Positions 1-5,224 of a stretch of 5,224 bases of DNA are shown in pieces. How positions within the stretch are numbered: position 1 is the stretch's first letter; every line of letters begins with the position of its first letter. This DNA comes from Bacteroidales bacterium GP4 (GTDB lineage: Bacteria; Bacteroidota; Bacteroidia; Bacteroidales; Muribaculaceae), in NCBI GenBank assembly GCA_001701065.1, contig DAAL01000211.1, positions 1,190-6,413 of the forward strand, read 5' to 3'. Both the position numbers and the translations under genes were made by a program. The notes under the pieces are model-generated. The model saw only the letters and a program-made list of their open reading frames with translations. It searched no databases and was not told where the DNA came from.

Positions 1-49
1 ATCACTGCCGAGGTTGCCTGTCTTTGTCTATGTATGATTAAGCTGTTTT
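1..49 (-). repeat. Partial third copy of the intergenic repeat, cut by the window edge
   Basis: Positions 31-49 (TGTATGATTAAGCTGTTTT) match the flank of repeats A and B, and GCCGAGG at 7-13 resembles the right arm of their hairpins. The spacer between arm and flank is longer and diverged (14-30), and the other arm would lie beyond position 1. It follows the end of the 285-115 gene just as A and B follow their upstream genes. Confidence 0.4.
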
Positions 50-114
50 CTTTTAGAAGTCTTTTAACGAGTTGTAGTTTTCGAGTACAATCATAGCAAT
101 GCCAATGTAATTAT

Positions 115-285
115 CTACGAGTTAAACCAATCGAAAATGTATCGTAAAAGCAACATGAACGGCACGGTGATGACGATGGCTATTACATATCGTTTCCAAC
201 TCTTCAATTTTTTCGGCAAGAAATGATATGCCATAAGATATATAATTGCGGTCAACACTCCAGAAATATAGGGATTCCATTCCAT
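115..285 (-). CDS. Very small two-TM membrane protein, possibly C-terminally frameshifted
   Basis: A 56-codon frame from ATG at 285 to TAG at 117-115, beginning MEWNPYISGVLTAIIYLMAY. It has a hydrophobic helix at about 6-22, a basic linker (LPKKLKSWKR, 23-32), a second helix at about 33-50, and an aromatic end (YIFDWFNS). The basic linker suggests an N-out/C-out hairpin with a cytoplasmic loop. The start is 10 bp after the previous stop, behind an A-rich stretch, as expected in an operon. Just past the stop, the -1 frame continues protein-like (VDNYIGIAMIVLENYNSLKDF) to TAA at 55-53. A single missing base near 118-121 would give one 77-residue protein. Whether the 56- or the 77-residue form is ancestral is unresolved. 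No function is recognised. Confidence 0.6.
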   Translation of the reverse strand: MEWNPYISGVLTAIIYLMAYHFLPKKLKSWKRYVIAIVITVPFMLLLRYIFDWFNS

Positions 286-295
286 AATCTTTAAT

Positions 296-598
296 TTATT
301 CGTCAGGTGTATTTTGCTTCGACCTTACAGTCGTAAAATAAGAAACATTTACGCGATATACAATAATAGCAACCAAAACAACAAATATTAGCGCAAACAA
401 TCCGGCACAACCGCGTATAAATATTATCGCGGTCGTATTATTTAAATCAACAATGCCGAAAGCCATTGTCAACAAAAGTATTATTGAAAGACCGACTGAA
501 ATCAGCGCAGCATATTTTAATCGTGTATTAGTTCTCTCACGATAATACTTTTCTCGTTCTTGTTGAAATCTGTATCTCTTTTCAAAGTAATTAGCCAT
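296..598 (-). CDS. Hypothetical two-TM membrane protein
   Basis: I do not recognise this 100-residue protein. It has a strongly charged N-terminal segment (residues 1-26, rich in Arg, Lys, Glu and Tyr, such as KRYRFQQEREKYYRERTN) that probably forms a cytoplasmic amphipathic helix. A hydrophobic helix follows at about 28-48 (LISVGLSIILLLTMAF), a short DLNNTT loop, a second helix at about 57-81 (FALIFVVLVAIIVY), and a polar tail ending in TPDE. There is no catalytic motif. The ATG at 598 comes 79 bp after the previous gene's stop, with repeat hairpin B in that gap. The next small gene begins 10 bp after this stop, so the two are probably co-transcribed. It codes on the same strand as everything else in the window. 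Confidence 0.7.
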   Translation of the reverse strand: MANYFEKRYRFQQEREKYYRERTNTRLKYAALISVGLSIILLLTMAFGIVDLNNTTAIIFIRGCAGLFALIFVVLVAIIVYRVNVSYFTTVRSKQNTPDE

Positions 599-635
599 AA
601 CTCAAAATATTGGTTGGTTTATAACTATATTTTAT

Positions 636-689
636 CGTCCTCGGTCATGAACGCCGAGGACGGTTACGATTGTATGATTAAGTTGTTTC
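636..689 (-). repeat. Intergenic repeat B with covarying hairpin
   Basis: CGTCCTCGG (636-644) pairs perfectly with CCGAGGACG (654-662). A further T-G pair closes the same 7-nt loop as in repeat A. The third pair is T-A here and C-G in repeat A, a compensatory change that keeps the stem. The flank GTTACGATTGTATGATTAAG plus TTGTTT (663-688) matches repeat A at 22 of 26 bases. The stop codon of the PH-like gene (680-678) lies inside this flank. Confidence 0.65.
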
Positions 690-1160
690 AAGAAAATTTT
701 TCGATTTTATATAGTTGACAATGGCGTCAGGATTGTCGCAGCCGAGCACATATTGTCGACCATCTTTTAGTCGTACAAAAAAACAATCAGACTCTTTACC
801 ATAGTATGCAAAATACTTGCCTAAAGCCTTTCCCTTGAACCAGCCCCAATAGCCAAAACAACCGTCACAACCGAAGAAACGCCAACCAAGCATCGACGCA
901 GTCATACGCTTTATCTCACCGATTTCTTTCAATGGTACTCGTTTTGCACAAAGAGTGCGGTTTACACACAAATCTACATCGTTAACGGTTACCGATAGGG
1001 GCATAAAATACAAAGCCAATCCGCACCACACAATTATTATGGCACTTATAATGCTAATACTAACAGAGCTATTGCTATAATATAGCGCACTAAGTAGAAT
1101 AATCATGACTATGCCCGAAAGTATGATTGAATATGTACTGAGTTTGACTTTTTGCTTCAT
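678..1160 (-). CDS. Small membrane protein with PH-like domain
   Basis: Encodes 160 residues. Two transmembrane helices lie at about 9-28 and 35-54 with a short Ser-rich turn between them, a hairpin topology that puts both ends on the same side. Residues about 56-155 resemble a bacterial PH-like domain (the bPH_5 kind): VTVNDVDLCV, then a PLKEIGEIKRM strand, a Gly/aromatic stretch FFGCDGCFGYWGWFKG, the strand pair KYFAYYGKESDCFFVRLKDG, and a closing helix NPDAIVNYIKS. This layout (TM hairpin, PH strands, terminal helix) is common in uncharacterised Bacteroidetes proteins. There is no catalytic motif, so a scaffolding or envelope role is the most that can be inferred. The gene starts 94 bp after the receptor stop, with repeat hairpin A between them. 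Its own stop lies inside repeat B. The domain assignment is from pattern memory, not a profile search. Confidence 0.8.
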   Translation of the reverse strand: MKQKVKLSTYSIILSGIVMIILLSALYYSNSSVSISIISAIIIVWCGLALYFMPLSVTVNDVDLCVNRTLCAKRVPLKEIGEIKRMTASMLGWRFFGCDGCFGYWGWFKGKALGKYFAYYGKESDCFFVRLKDGRQYVLGCDNPDAIVNYIKSKNFLETT

Positions 1161-1181
1161 CTTTTGAAGAATTTCAGTTAT

Positions 1182-1235
1182 CGCCCTCGGTGCTCAAGAC
1201 CGAGGGCGGTTGCGATTATATAATTAAGCTGTTTT
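1182..1235 (-). repeat. Intergenic repeat A with perfect hairpin
   Basis: Lies between the receptor stop and the PH-like gene. The plus strand shows CGCCCTCGGT (1182-1191), a 7-nt loop, and ACCGAGGGCG (1199-1208), a perfect 10-bp inverted repeat, followed by a conserved flank GTTGCGATTATATAATTAAG and CTGTTTT (1209-1235). It pairs with repeat B at 636-689 in both hairpin geometry and flank. On the transcribed minus strand the hairpin is not followed by a T-run, so it is not a textbook terminator. It could be a processing or stability element, an attenuator, or a dispersed repeat. Confidence 0.65.
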
Positions 1236-1254
1236 TATCTGTTTGATCTATTAT

Positions 1255-2946
1255 CTATCGACCACCGGCTGTTGAACGGTCGGCGTTGGCATCAACCTCT
1301 ACGAGCTTCTGTGCTCCTCGTTTCTGTCTGCCCCATTGCAGATTGTAGCTTATAGAGACATATGGCATACGCATATCGAGATGAATATGTTGCTCGTTGC
1401 GATTCCATTTACTCAGTAATTTGTTGCCTTGGTCATACTTGCCGAAAGGCATAATAATCCCTGCCGAGAACTGCCATGCTTTCCAGTTATAGCTGAGATC
1501 AATGATATTCAAGTCCTCACCCCACAATATTTTCTCGCCCCAAAGGTCACGCTGGGCGCGTACATATTGGCCGGTAAGCGTGAATCCCCAATGCGTAAGT
1601 GCAAGTTCTGCATTGCCACTCCATGCGTTATTATGTAAATTGTAACCGGCTCCCCGCATTCGCTCCATGCGGAACTGAACATAGGCACTTGCCATAAGCC
1701 AATCCGGTATTATCTCTACCTGTGGGGCAAAAAAGAAAGAGAGGTTCTGTAATCCTCTGCTGTTTTCATAAGTCGTGATTAGGCGGTTACTATCCCAATA
1801 AACAAGAGGGGTGATGGCGTTAGGCGAAGTAAATGCTCTGATACCGAGAGTTCCATTGGCGCGAGGAAGGTTGAAACCATAACGGAGTGTCAGCATATAG
1901 GAATTGGCAGTTTTTAGTTTTTGGTTGCCTACGCGCCATTGAAATCCGTCAATCTGCTGCGGCACAATGTTGGTCTCGGCGAGAGATGGCGTTGATTGCC
2001 ATGATGTAAAATTGAGCCTGAAATTATGGTTTTGATTAAGCGAATAGGTGATTGTGGCCTGTGGGCGCGGACTCCATGAGTGGTTGCCTTGGTTGGTTTC
2101 CTTGAAGAGGAAGTCTGTATACTGTACGCCCATTCCGGCTGTAGCTGTCCATTTGCCGAAACGGTGAAAGTATTCGGCAAAGAAATAGATCTTGTCCTGC
2201 CTCTGATGGAAAATCCTTCCGTCGAGATTGTCATAGCGTGAACGGTTTCGATTGGCACGATAAGACGCTCCGGCAGTGAAACGGCTGTTTCTCCATTTCT
2301 TAAGGTAGTTGGCTTCTACAGCATAGGCCTGATTATGGTCTTTGATTTCAGTGTTGATGGATGTAACATAGTCCAATGGGTTCCGGGCATCCGGCAATTG
2401 TTCAAGATAACTGGAAAATGACCTGCCGGAGTAAAAAGAACTATTGAAATCGACTATAAGCATCTGTTTATGTGCAAAATTCTGCTGCCAGTATAATGAA
2501 AGTGTAGGAGTTCCCCCTTGGTTTCCATTAATGTCGGTCAACAATATGTCGTCGGCACCATTGCTGAGCGAGAGAAGACCATTATATACAAACCTGTCAT
2601 GGAGGTTTCTTTGATAGCCAAATTGCGCCATAAATACGGTAGTATCAGGTTTAATATAGTTGTATGATGCCCATACGTTGGCCATAGAATTATCCATAGA
2701 GCCTCCAAGCGAGGTTTCATCTCGTGTGACGGATTGTCCGTCGGGGTATATGAAAGTTTCCGTATAATCACGGTGACTTTTAATTTTGTTGGTGAGTTTG
2801 AAATTTCCACCGACCTCCCATTGCGAGTGACCTGTATTAAACTTGGCATCGGCCATATAAAATCCCCATGCTTGATTAAGAGCCGGACGAGCCTGTGCTA
2901 TCAGTGAACCACCCACAGTGGGGTTGTTTACGATGATATTAAGCAC
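1255..2946 (-). CDS. C-terminal barrel fragment of outer membrane receptor
   Basis: This is the open frame of 563 codons after the internal stop; the first possible initiator is GTG at 2946, 15 nt past the stop. In the intact gene that GTG codes for the Val of the VLNIIV strand, so it is probably not a natural start. The product would lack a signal peptide and could not be exported to the outer membrane by the usual route. The sequence is typical barrel: repeated amphipathic strands rich in Tyr, Trp and Phe (for example NVWASYNYIKPDTTVFMAQF and AWQFSAGIIMPFGKYDQGN), with Asn/Gly-rich loops, over the span expected for OMP_b-brl_3. The final strand PYVSISYNLQWG is followed by a polar tail of about 24 residues. 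Translation by reinitiation is possible but unproven. Confidence 0.7.
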   Translation of the reverse strand: MLNIIVNNPTVGGSLIAQARPALNQAWGFYMADAKFNTGHSQWEVGGNFKLTNKIKSHRDYTETFIYPDGQSVTRDETSLGGSMDNSMANVWASYNYIKPDTTVFMAQFGYQRNLHDRFVYNGLLSLSNGADDILLTDINGNQGGTPTLSLYWQQNFAHKQMLIVDFNSSFYSGRSFSSYLEQLPDARNPLDYVTSINTEIKDHNQAYAVEANYLKKWRNSRFTAGASYRANRNRSRYDNLDGRIFHQRQDKIYFFAEYFHRFGKWTATAGMGVQYTDFLFKETNQGNHSWSPRPQATITYSLNQNHNFRLNFTSWQSTPSLAETNIVPQQIDGFQWRVGNQKLKTANSYMLTLRYGFNLPRANGTLGIRAFTSPNAITPLVYWDSNRLITTYENSRGLQNLSFFFAPQVEIIPDWLMASAYVQFRMERMRGAGYNLHNNAWSGNAELALTHWGFTLTGQYVRAQRDLWGEKILWGEDLNIIDLSYNWKAWQFSAGIIMPFGKYDQGNKLLSKWNRNEQHIHLDMRMPYVSISYNLQWGRQKRGAQKLVEVDANADRSTAGGR

Positions 2947-2961
2947 ATAATTGGCACCACC

Positions 2962-3354
2962 TTATCGAAGCCCGGGATTGTCTATCCATTCTACACGTTT
3001 GATGGTTTCGGGCAACAATGTCCGGACTTGATCAATCGATGATTCGCGGCCGTTGATGCGAACCTGTACCGACTGTCCGGCAGCTTGAATGGAGCCGAGT
3101 GCGTCACTGACACTCAAAGACGGTATCATGAGGTTGTTGAGCAACTGCATACCGTTCTTAGAGTTTTCAACCGCGCTTTTGGAAGGGTGATAAACATCCA
3201 TATCGGCTTTTCGGATAACTTTCGGAGCCTCTATCACTATTTCTTGGAGTTCGAGGGCTGCAATAGTATCTGCCGACTCCTGTGCGAATGCGATGGCCGG
3301 AAGCAGTATTGCGACCACTGCCATCATAATTCTGTTTAAGATTGTCGTTGTCAT
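2962..3354 (-). CDS. N-terminal fragment of outer membrane receptor (signal peptide plus plug)
   Basis: This is the 130-residue product expected if the TAA at 2964-2962 is obeyed. Residues 1-25 form a signal peptide with a hydrophobic core (MMAVVAILLPAIAFA) and likely cleavage before QES. Residues about 35-130 are a plug-like domain: LQEIVIEAPKVIRKADMD, then GMQLLNNLMIPSLSV, then VQVRINGRESS, then RVEWIDNPGLR. The last motif is where TonB-dependent plugs of this group pass into the barrel. Alone it would be a periplasmic plug domain without a barrel and probably non-functional. The ATG at 3354 follows a Bacteroidetes-type promoter with an estimated leader of about 25 nt. See the full-length pseudogene entry for the joined gene. 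Confidence 0.75.
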   Translation of the reverse strand: MTTTILNRIMMAVVAILLPAIAFAQESADTIAALELQEIVIEAPKVIRKADMDVYHPSKSAVENSKNGMQLLNNLMIPSLSVSDALGSIQAAGQSVQVRINGRESSIDQVRTLLPETIKRVEWIDNPGLR

Positions 3355-3385
3355 ATTGTGATACGTTTATATTGGTTTCGTACCG

Positions 3386-3418
3386 CAAAATTATAGCTAA
3401 ACCAATCTTAATGCCAAA
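3386..3418 (-). promoter_or_regulatory. Bacteroidetes-type promoter of the receptor gene
   Basis: On the minus strand TTTG (3418-3415) is followed after 21 nt by TAATTTTG (3393-3386), a full match to the Bacteroidetes -33 (TTTG) and -7 (TAnnTTTG) consensus. Transcription would begin near 3380, giving a leader of about 25 nt before the ATG at 3354. The -33 element lies inside the first ATTAAGA-type repeat, so a protein bound there would touch or overlap RNA polymerase. Confidence 0.6.
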
Positions 3419-3524
3419 TACAAAAGTCTTAATATGGCATTTATAAATACCTGATATACAGCGATGATTATTCTCAAAAGTCTTAATACGGCAGTTGAGT
3501 GTCTAAATCGGTCTTAATGCGACA
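3405..3524 (-). repeat. Direct-repeat array, candidate operator for the adjacent regulator
   Basis: Four copies of a TGCCRTATTAAGAC-like motif lie on the minus strand: 3524-3511 (TGTCGCATTAAGAC), 3493-3480 (TGCCGTATTAAGAC), 3439-3426 (TGCCATATTAAGAC) and 3418-3405 (TTTGGCATTAAGAT). The middle two share 18 of 19 bases, including a trailing TTTTG. A weaker core, ATTTAGAC, lies at 3508-3501. The core starts are 10, 21, 54 and 21 bp apart, close to whole helical turns, so bound proteins would line up on one face of the DNA. The promoter-proximal copy covers the -33 element and the distal copy overlaps the stop codon of the regulator gene. Function as LuxR-type binding sites is inferred from position next to a HTH regulator. 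Confidence 0.6.
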
Positions 3525-5187
3525 CCGATTGCCGGATGTACACTATGATATCCTCCTTTTCGGGAACTCCGAGTTTCTTTCTAATGGAAGATTTACGAAC
3601 ATATATGGTAGCTGTTGATTGCGATGTAATGACACTAATCTCTTTGGTTGAGAAACCGGCCAGCATAAGTACGATGATTTGCGCTTCTTTATCTGTAAGA
3701 ACATTCCCGTAACGGTCATGAAGGAGAGTGTAGAAGCCTGAGTAAAGATTGTCAATTATTTCATATACGTTTTTCCAACTGACGAGTGCTCCGTTTGTGT
3801 CGCTTTCAATGGAAGACAATTTACGTAACATATCTTGATTTTGTTCCGTTGGGGTCTCTGCAACCATCTTGATAATTCCAAGCTGCTGCAACATAGCTCG
3901 ACGCAAGGATTCATGTTCAGATGACTGCGTTTTTGAGGCACTTAACTCATCTACCATCTTTTGCAGTGCTTCAGCCCTTTCTTCGGTCTCAATAATCTTT
4001 CGTTTTCGTTTCTGGATATTCCATAAATCTGCCAATCCGATAATAATGGCTCCCAGCAAACAGATAATCAGAATAGCTGTCTTTCGTTCGTTCTGTGCTT
4101 TTAATGTCAATGTCTTGTTTTCCTGTTTAAGTGCATTCTGCTCGGTTTCCAACCGTGTGTATTCGAGCCGGTTGAAAAGATCTCGCTGGCTATTGTTGAG
4201 TGTCGCCAATTGGCTTAGCCGAATCTTTCCATTATGCCTATAAGCAAGAAATTCCCTAAGAGGACCGGCAAAGCTTTCATAGTAGTTGTGGTCAACATCC
4301 GTTCTATCCCGGGCACAACTGTCAGCTATTGCCAGTTCTCGTAAAGAACGGTCATAATTCCCCATATTGAAGTAATTCAAGGCTTTCCAAAAGTAAAGAT
4401 ATGGTAAGGCTGAATTATGTGGAGCGTTTTCCAATACATAATCAGCCATTATGTTACTTTCGTCATATTTCCCAAGCTCTTCCAATATACCAATTTTCTC
4501 ATAGGTGTATTTGAACTGGTCCTCTCCAAGTTGATTGGAGTAGGCATAATCAATCAAATCGTTAATTATAATCAATGCAGAATCACTATTATTGGCAAAC
4601 TGATAATTTTCACACAATTGATATAGATATTCAATTTGATTCGTAGAATCTTTGTCCAATTCCTGCAAATATCGGATATAGCCAATATTTTTCTTGCAAT
4701 CAAATTCTGCACCACCCACTCCGATTCTTGTTCGCAGCAATTCAATCATATTCTTGTCCGGGATGTCAGGAAGGGAGATTATTGAATCAAGTAATGCCAA
4801 TGACTTCTTGCCATTACCTGACCAAAAGAGATGTAATGAATATAAATCCGCGCTTTTAAGGAATCTGTTATAATCACGGTTCCTATAATATTCAAATGAA
4901 CGACGAACAAGAGAATCCGAGACCATTGGACTCTCATTCGTTTTATGTGCAGCAGCAAGTATAAGATAATAATATGCTTTTAGAGAATCTTCCTCAAGCT
5001 CTGAAAAATCAATCTCATTTAATATGGACAATGCGCTATCCGGATTTGTATGAGCCAAATTTTCAATATTCTGTAAGGTTTGGAATTGTTCCCGATTGTG
5101 GGAACACGATACCGCTATACTTATTGCGATAAACGCAACAAGCATCAGCAGTAATGGGCATCTATATATAAATTTTCTTGTATCCAT
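3514..5187 (-). CDS. Membrane-anchored TPR / LuxR-type HTH transcriptional regulator
   Basis: Likely a one-component transmembrane transcription factor of 557 residues. Residues 1-28 are a basic start plus a hydrophobic stretch ending in AVSC, a plausible lipobox with Cys28, or else a signal anchor. Residues about 35-330 are helical and TPR-like, with recurring 'NPDSALSILNEID'-type and 'GNYDRSLREL'-type helices, presumably periplasmic. Residues about 335-368 look like a coiled coil. A transmembrane helix runs about 370-389 and is followed by a basic stop-transfer stretch (KRKRK). A second coiled coil spans about 395-420. Residues about 497-541 are a LuxR/GerE-like helix-turn-helix (LTDKEAQII..., GFSTKEIS, then TIYVRKSSIRKKLGV). 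The ATG at 5187 directly precedes the signal sequence. The neighbouring receptor starts 159 bp downstream, so I infer that this protein regulates it. Resembles the Bacteroidetes TPR-TM-HTH architecture (as in DUF6377 proteins), but I cannot assign the exact family. Signal and ligand are unknown. Confidence 0.88.
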   Translation of the reverse strand: MDTRKFIYRCPLLLMLVAFIAISIAVSCSHNREQFQTLQNIENLAHTNPDSALSILNEIDFSELEEDSLKAYYYLILAAAHKTNESPMVSDSLVRRSFEYYRNRDYNRFLKSADLYSLHLFWSGNGKKSLALLDSIISLPDIPDKNMIELLRTRIGVGGAEFDCKKNIGYIRYLQELDKDSTNQIEYLYQLCENYQFANNSDSALIIINDLIDYAYSNQLGEDQFKYTYEKIGILEELGKYDESNIMADYVLENAPHNSALPYLYFWKALNYFNMGNYDRSLRELAIADSCARDRTDVDHNYYESFAGPLREFLAYRHNGKIRLSQLATLNNSQRDLFNRLEYTRLETEQNALKQENKTLTLKAQNERKTAILIICLLGAIIIGLADLWNIQKRKRKIIETEERAEALQKMVDELSASKTQSSEHESLRRAMLQQLGIIKMVAETPTEQNQDMLRKLSSIESDTNGALVSWKNVYEIIDNLYSGFYTLLHDRYGNVLTDKEAQIIVLMLAGFSTKEISVITSQSTATIYVRKSSIRKKLGVPEKEDIIVYIRQSVSH

Positions 5188-5197
5188 GTTCTATGAC

Positions 5198-5214
5198 AGC
5201 CTATTACACAGGCT
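5198..5214 (-). promoter_or_regulatory. Short inverted repeat upstream of the regulator start
   Basis: AGCCT (5198-5202) and AGGCT (5210-5214) flank a 7-nt spacer, 10 bp upstream of the regulator ATG. It could form a small leader hairpin or mark a protein site. A 5-bp repeat is weak evidence, and the promoter of this gene probably lies beyond the right edge. Confidence 0.2.
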
Positions 5215-5224
5215 ATTTCAAAAT

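Larger units (their letters stand above)
1255..3354 (-). pseudogene. TonB-dependent-receptor-like outer membrane beta-barrel gene with in-frame stop
   Basis: One continuous reading frame of 699 codons is interrupted only by TAA at 2964-2962 (codon 131). The two halves are in the same frame: 3354 to 2946 is a multiple of three. The junction reads IDNPGLR-stop-GGANYVLNIIV; receptors of this type normally have GLRY followed by G-x-x-N-x-V-L-N-I, so one base change from a Tyr codon explains the stop. The N-terminus is a signal peptide (cleavage near AFA-QES) followed by a plug-like domain. The remainder is a beta-barrel of the Bacteroidetes OMP_b-brl_3 type, with alternating aromatic strands up to PYVSISYNLQWG and a polar tail ending STAGGR. 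No carboxypeptidase-regulatory-like domain precedes the plug, so this is a short-form receptor. The frame is otherwise undamaged, which suggests a very recent mutation, a sequencing error, or less likely readthrough. The substrate cannot be read from the sequence. Confidence 0.85.

Noticed and set aside
1..110. Open minus-strand frame running off the left edge (contains KENSLIIHRQRQ)
   Set aside because: It has no plausible start codon, overlaps the repeat flank and the possible tail of the 285-115 gene, and reads like non-coding sequence translated by chance.
599..625. -7-like box (ATATTTTGAG) just ahead of the 598 gene
   Set aside because: The spacing inside the motif is one base short of TAnnTTTG and it abuts the ATG, leaving no room for a start site and leader.
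636..1208. Integron attC sites separating gene cassettes
   Set aside because: The hairpins lack the RYYYAAC / GTTRRRY core pair; GTT is followed by GCG or ACG. No integrase gene is visible. Only the general cassette-like layout is similar.
1182..1208. Rho-independent terminator for the receptor gene
   Set aside because: On the transcribed minus strand the stem is followed by GATAACTGAAATTC, with no T-run. The nearest T-run is on the opposite strand and over 20 nt away.
1429..1638. Plus-strand reading frame inside the receptor barrel
   Set aside because: Lies fully antisense to a clear beta-barrel coding frame, is of low-complexity composition and matches no family.
3869..4243. Plus-strand reading frame opposite the regulator
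   Set aside because: Antisense shadow of the coiled-coil and TM part of the regulator; Cys/Ser/Phe-rich composition typical of a non-coding complement.

Overview
The window looks like a gut-type member of the Bacteroidales (Bacteroides, Prevotella or Muribaculaceae-like). Three things suggest this. It carries an outer-membrane receptor of the Bacteroidetes OMP_b-brl_3 style. That receptor is paired with a membrane-anchored TPR/LuxR-type regulator. The promoter ahead of the receptor fits the Bacteroidetes -33/-7 consensus (TTTG ... TAnnTTTG) rather than -35/-10, and the starts lack strong Shine-Dalgarno sequences. I cannot assign genus or species from the sequence alone.

All recognisable genes lie on the minus strand, so the window is transcribed from right to left. 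First (5187-3514) is a 557-residue one-component regulator: a lipoprotein-like or signal-anchor N-terminus, periplasmic TPR-like helices, a transmembrane helix, a coiled coil and a C-terminal LuxR-type HTH. Next is a 159-bp regulatory gap (3513-3355). It holds a good Bacteroidetes promoter and an array of direct repeats (core ATTAAGAC on the minus strand), mostly spaced near whole helical turns; these are the best candidate operators for the regulator. Then comes a TonB-dependent-receptor-like outer-membrane protein gene (3354-1255). Its frame is intact for 699 codons except for one in-frame TAA at codon 131 (2964-2962), exactly where the family motif calls for Tyr, so the gene is read here as a nonsense-interrupted pseudogene or a very recent (or artefactual) lesion.

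Downstream are three small membrane-protein genes: a 160-residue protein with two TM helices and a PH-like domain (1160-678), a 100-residue two-TM protein (598-296), and a 56-residue two-TM protein (285-115) whose C-terminus may have been cut by a one-base frameshift. Between these genes sit copies of a short repeat. It consists of a sequence overlapping or following the upstream gene's end plus a perfect hairpin with a 7-nt loop. The two full copies (1182-1235 and 636-689) show a compensatory base-pair change, and a third partial copy is cut by the left window edge.

The working model, which is inference, is that the regulator senses an envelope signal and activates the adjacent receptor through the repeat array. 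The small membrane genes may be accessory or independent passengers separated by the repeats. I see no tRNA, rRNA, CRISPR array, transposase or phage gene.
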